Of a stretch of DNA of 64,000 nucleotides, positions 61,366-64,000 are shown piece by piece. The stretch lies in assembly GCA_002377855.1 (NCBI GenBank), contig DFQQ01000018.1, forward strand, positions 153,152-217,151, read 5' to 3'. The position numbers and the translations under genes were made by a program. The first letter of the stretch is position 1. Every line of letters starts with the position of its first letter. The DNA is from Acidovorax delafieldii. Lineage in GTDB: Bacteria > Pseudomonadota > Gammaproteobacteria > Burkholderiales > Burkholderiaceae_C. The notes under the pieces are model-generated. The model did not search any database, had not been told where the DNA came from, and was given only the letters and a program-made list of their open reading frames with translations.

Positions 61366-62637
61366 ATGCAAATTTACATGGTTGGCGGCGCGGTGCGTGA
61401 CCGCCTTTTGGGCCGCCCCGTCAATGACCACGACTGGGTGGTGGTGGGCGCCACGCCCGAGCAGATGCTGGAGCAGGGCTATTTGCCTGTGGGCCGCGAT
61501 TTTCCGGTGTTTCTGCACCCCGAAACGCGCGAGGAATACGCCTTGGCCCGCACCGAGCGCAAGAGCGGTCGTGGCTACCGGGGCTTTGTGGTGGAAAGCT
61601 CGCCCGACGTGACGCTGGAAGAAGACCTCTCCCGGCGCGACCTTACTATCAATTCCATAGCTAGCAGCGCAGATTCAACGGGCGCCATCGTGCTATTTGA
61701 CCCATATCACGGCGTGCAAGACCTGCAGGCCCGGCTGCTGCGGCACGTGACCGACTCGTTCCGCGAAGACCCGGTGCGCATCCTGCGCGTGGCCCGCTTT
61801 GCTGCGCGCTTCACCGACTTCACCGTGGCCCCCGAAACCATGCAGTTGATGCGCGAGATGGTGGAGCACGGCGAGGTGGACCACCTGGTGCCCGAGCGCG
61901 TGTGGCAGGAGCTGGCACGTGGCCTGATGGAAGCAAAACCCTCGCGCATGTTCGAGGTGCTGCGCGAGTGCGGGGCGCTGCAGGTGCTGCTGCCCGAAGT
62001 GGCTCGCCTGTGGGGGGTGCCCCAGACGCCCCAGCACCACCCCGAGGTGGACACCGGCGTGCACCTGATGATGGTGCTGGACATGGCTGCCCGGCTACAG
62101 GCACCGCTGGTGGTGCGCTTTGCCTGCCTGGCGCACGACTTTGGCAAGGGCACCACGCCACAGCATGTGCTGCCACGGCACATCGGCCATGAGGAGCGCA
62201 GCGCCAAACTGCTGCGCGGCGTGGCCGAGCGCCTGCGCGTGCCCGTGGACTGCCGCGAAACCGCCGACGTGGTGGCGCGCGAGCACGGCAACATCCACCG
62301 CAGCGGTGACCTGGGCGCAGCGCCACTGGTGCGCCTGCTGGAGCGCTGCGACGCCATCCGCAAGCCCGAACGCTTTGCCGATGTGCTGCTGGCCTGCGAA
62401 TGCGATGCGCGGGGCCGCCTGGGTTTTGAGGAAGCGGCCTACCCGCAGCGCCCACACCTGCTGGGCGTGCTGGCCGCCGTGCAAAGCGTGGTCACACGCG
62501 ACATCGCGGCCCATGCAGCCGCCCACGGCATGGCAGGCCCCCAGGTGGGCAAGCTCATCCACCAGGCGCGTGTCGAGGCGGTGGCGCAATGGCTGCACGC
62601 GGCCCTGCCGCACGATGCGAAGGGCACCGCTGCATGA
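61366..62637 (+). CDS. cca: Multifunctional CCA tRNA nucleotidyltransferase
   Basis: 423 residues. The class II nucleotidyltransferase head has MVGGAVRDRLLGRPVNDHDW (DxD metal site), SRRDLTINSIA and EDPVRILRVARFAARF. The C-terminal HD domain has FACLAHDFGKGTTP, as in the E. coli-type enzyme with phosphohydrolase activity. It adds or repairs the tRNA 3' CCA. After NSIA an extra stretch, ASSADSTGAIVLF, is encoded by a dispersed repeat copy and lengthens the loop by about four residues. Confidence 0.96.
   Translation: MQIYMVGGAVRDRLLGRPVNDHDWVVVGATPEQMLEQGYLPVGRDFPVFLHPETREEYALARTERKSGRGYRGFVVESSPDVTLEEDLSRRDLTINSIASSADSTGAIVLFDPYHGVQDLQARLLRHVTDSFREDPVRILRVARFAARFTDFTVAPETMQLMREMVEHGEVDHLVPERVWQELARGLMEAKPSRMFEVLRECGALQVLLPEVARLWGVPQTPQHHPEVDTGVHLMMVLDMAARLQAPLVVRFACLAHDFGKGTTPQHVLPRHIGHEERSAKLLRGVAERLRVPVDCRETADVVAREHGNIHRSGDLGAAPLVRLLERCDAIRKPERFADVLLACECDARGRLGFEEAAYPQRPHLLGVLAAVQSVVTRDIAAHAAAHGMAGPQVGKLIHQARVEAVAQWLHAALPHDAKGTAA
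61641..61698 (+). repeat. Dispersed palindromic repeat inside cca, copy 10
   Basis: TTACTATCAATTCCATAGCT, AGCAGCGCAGATTCAACGGG, CGCCATCGTGCTATTT: the AT-rich segment ending ATAGCT and the two GCGC arms match the family. It encodes part of a surface loop of the CCA enzyme. Confidence 0.7.
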
Positions 62638-63086
62638 GCCTGCACATTCGCCCCGCTGCGCTGGCCGATGCCGCAGCCATTGCGCCACTGTTTGACGCCT
62701 ACCGCCAGTTTTACGAACAACCAGCCGATTTGCCGATGGCCCAGCACTTTGTTGCACAGCGGCTCGAACGCAGCGAATCCGTCATCCTGCTGGCGCTGGA
62801 CGAATGCGACGTGGCCGTGGGTTTTTGCCAGCTGTACCCTAGCTTCTGCTCGGTAGAGGCAGCGCCCATCTACGTGCTGTACGACCTGTATGTATCCCCG
62901 TCAGCGCGCGGCCAGGGCGCGGGCCGCTATCTGCTGCTGGCCGCAGAAGACCATGCCCGCCGGCAAGGGCGCGTGCGCATGGACCTGACCACGGCGCACA
63001 CCAACCATCTGGCCCAGTCGCTTTACGAGTCGATGGGTTGGGAGCTGGACACCGTGTTTCGCGCCTACACCCGGCGCGTCGGCTGA
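62634..63086 (+). CDS. GNAT-family acetyltransferase
   Basis: 150 residues from the ATG at 62634, overlapping the cca stop as ATGA. The acetyl-CoA loop is LYDLYVSPSARGQGAGRYLL, and a late TTAHTNHLAQSLYESMGWEL is typical of GNATs acting on small molecules or amino groups. It is probably co-transcribed with cca. Substrate unknown. Confidence 0.9.
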   Translation: MSLHIRPAALADAAAIAPLFDAYRQFYEQPADLPMAQHFVAQRLERSESVILLALDECDVAVGFCQLYPSFCSVEAAPIYVLYDLYVSPSARGQGAGRYLLLAAEDHARRQGRVRMDLTTAHTNHLAQSLYESMGWELDTVFRAYTRRVG

Positions 63087-63126
63087 CTGCTGGCGAGGGC
63101 CGTGCGCCCGCCGCGCGCTACCAGCG

Positions 63127-63768
63127 CTACCAGCGCAGGCAGCGCGGGCCCAGCAAGGCACCCAGCACGGTCGGGATGGCCATTCCCACCACGTACCAGA
63201 CGGCGACAAACGGCACGGCCATTTCAGGACAATGCAGCGCGTATACCAGCGCGCCCAGGGCGCCGGCCCCTAGCCCAGCGCCCGCCCCAGCCCACGCAAG
63301 GCGGGTGGGCGCCGCACCCCGCAGAGCCCACAGGCCGGCCGCAAAGGCAGGCAATGACAACAGCGCGATATTGAACGGGCAACTCTGCCAGGTGGTGCCC
63401 AGCACCATGGGCCAACGGGCTGGCGGAGGCTGCAGGTACAGGATCCACCAAGCCATGGCCCACAGCAGGGCTACGGGCAAAGCCACCCACCGAAGCGCCA
63501 CCATCCACTGCGCGCCCGGGCGCGCCAGTCGCTGCAGCGCCCACAGCGCTGGCAACGCCACCGACGCTGCAAACCCCAGCTTGCCCCAGAACATGGGCAG
63601 CGCAACCGTCTGCGCCAGACCCGGCCGCAGTCCAAACACCACCAGCATCAGCGCCGCGCCCCCACCCAAGCCGGCCGCCAGAGCCATGCCAAAGCGGCGC
63701 TCCAGCACCCCTGCAGGCTCAGGCTGGGCCCCTGCGGCCAGCACCTTGATCCATTCATCGGTTTTCAT
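63127..63768 (-). CDS. NrsF/DUF1109-type anti-sigma factor, membrane protein
   Basis: 213 residues with six predicted membrane segments. The start MKTDEWIKVLAAGAQ and the pattern of conserved Cys (TWQSCPFNI and LHCPEMA) fit the NrsF (DUF1109) family. These anti-sigma factors inactivate SigF-type ECF sigma factors and respond to metal or oxidative stress through cysteines. The start overlaps the sigma gene stop as ATGA. Confidence 0.85.
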   Translation of the reverse strand: MKTDEWIKVLAAGAQPEPAGVLERRFGMALAAGLGGGAALMLVVFGLRPGLAQTVALPMFWGKLGFAASVALPALWALQRLARPGAQWMVALRWVALPVALLWAMAWWILYLQPPPARWPMVLGTTWQSCPFNIALLSLPAFAAGLWALRGAAPTRLAWAGAGAGLGAGALGALVYALHCPEMAVPFVAVWYVVGMAIPTVLGALLGPRCLRW

Positions 63769-64000
63769 GCCATTCCCCTGATCTTGGCGGCCAGGGCCTT
63801 GAGCCCCCGGTGCACGCCGACTTTCACTGCCGATTCCGACATTCCGGTGAGCTGCGCGGTCTCCACCACAGACAACCCCTCCAGCTTCACATGCACGATG
63901 GGCAGGCGCTGGCGCTCAGGTAGCGTCTGCAGCAGCTGAGCAAGGTCGCGCTTGGCCAGTGCCGCCTCGCTGTCGCTGCTGGCAAACAACTCGCTGACAT
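63765..64000 (-). CDS. ECF sigma factor, C-terminal part (cut by window edge)
   Basis: The last 78 codons are visible; the 5' part lies beyond the right edge. Sigma region 4 is seen in LPERQRLPIVHVKLEGLSVV and TGMSESAVKVGVHRGLKALA. The overlap with the NrsF-type gene and the family pairing suggest a SigF-like ECF sigma factor held at the membrane by its partner. Confidence 0.9.
   Translation of the reverse strand, partial: VSELFASSDSEAALAKRDLAQLLQTLPERQRLPIVHVKLEGLSVVETAQLTGMSESAVKVGVHRGLKALAAKIRGMA

Overview
The window looks like a chromosomal segment of a betaproteobacterium of the family Comamonadaceae (Acidovorax-like). The evidence is the high GC and codon use, the gene orders gmhB-plsC beside glyQ-glyS, fabA-fabB and corC-lnt, the PHA phasin next to a TetR gene, and a dispersed short palindromic repeat that I associate with this family. 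The taxon is inferred from gene content, not from a marker gene. I see no rRNA, tRNA, CRISPR array, prophage or intact insertion sequence.

Positions 1-12,700 form the unusual region. A type I secretion ABC gene (cut by the left edge) overlaps by ATGA a gene for a 202-residue protein that resembles the N-terminal half of an IS1341-type TnpB without its RuvC nuclease. Next come a 913-bp gap, a DUF6447 gene, and a 1352-residue cysteine-free RTX/S-layer-like protein whose promoter carries a perfect CRP-type palindrome at about -41.5. Beyond it lie a TPR/outer-membrane barrel protein, a CHASE2 nucleotide cyclase with altered specificity residues, a FecR-domain protein and a divergent Crp/Fnr-family regulator. 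A second CRP-type site sits between the last two. My working model is an envelope-sensing cyclic-nucleotide circuit controlling a secreted surface layer.

Positions 12,720-22,870 are one minus-strand surface polysaccharide operon: rfbB-rfbD-rfbA-rfbC (dTDP-L-rhamnose), a GT2 glycosyltransferase, wzm-wzt (ABC-dependent export), an LpxL-like protein lacking its catalytic acid, and a 965-residue methyltransferase/coiled-coil/glycosyltransferase/GT25 fusion. The wzm-wzt part is clearly AT-richer than its surroundings.

Positions 23,000-41,300 are mostly housekeeping: phasin and a TetR regulator (PHA granules), a TPR protein, coaX, kbp/lysM, a rhodanese, a YgjP-type metallopeptidase, plsC, gmhB, glyS, glyQ, periplasmic asparaginase with a divergent LysR gene, fabB, fabA, lnt, corC and a GNAT gene.

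Positions 41,698-45,560 hold phenylalanine/tyrosine catabolism (Lrp-type regulator, hppD, a Bug solute-binding protein, phhA). A lipase-like hydrolase and fadD follow. Positions 48,460-55,160 are a complete ribose operon, rbsB-A-C-R-K-D, with two abutting LacI-type operators. The right end carries a metallo-beta-lactamase-fold protein, a DUF4124 protein, slt, a 5-formyl-THF cyclo-ligase, a GST, a NIPSNAP protein, a hypothetical, cca, a GNAT gene, and an NrsF-type anti-sigma gene with its ECF sigma gene cut by the edge.

Copies of the roughly 55-bp palindromic repeat lie between genes and also inside rfbB, rfbD, the YgjP gene, rbsA and cca without breaking the reading frames.
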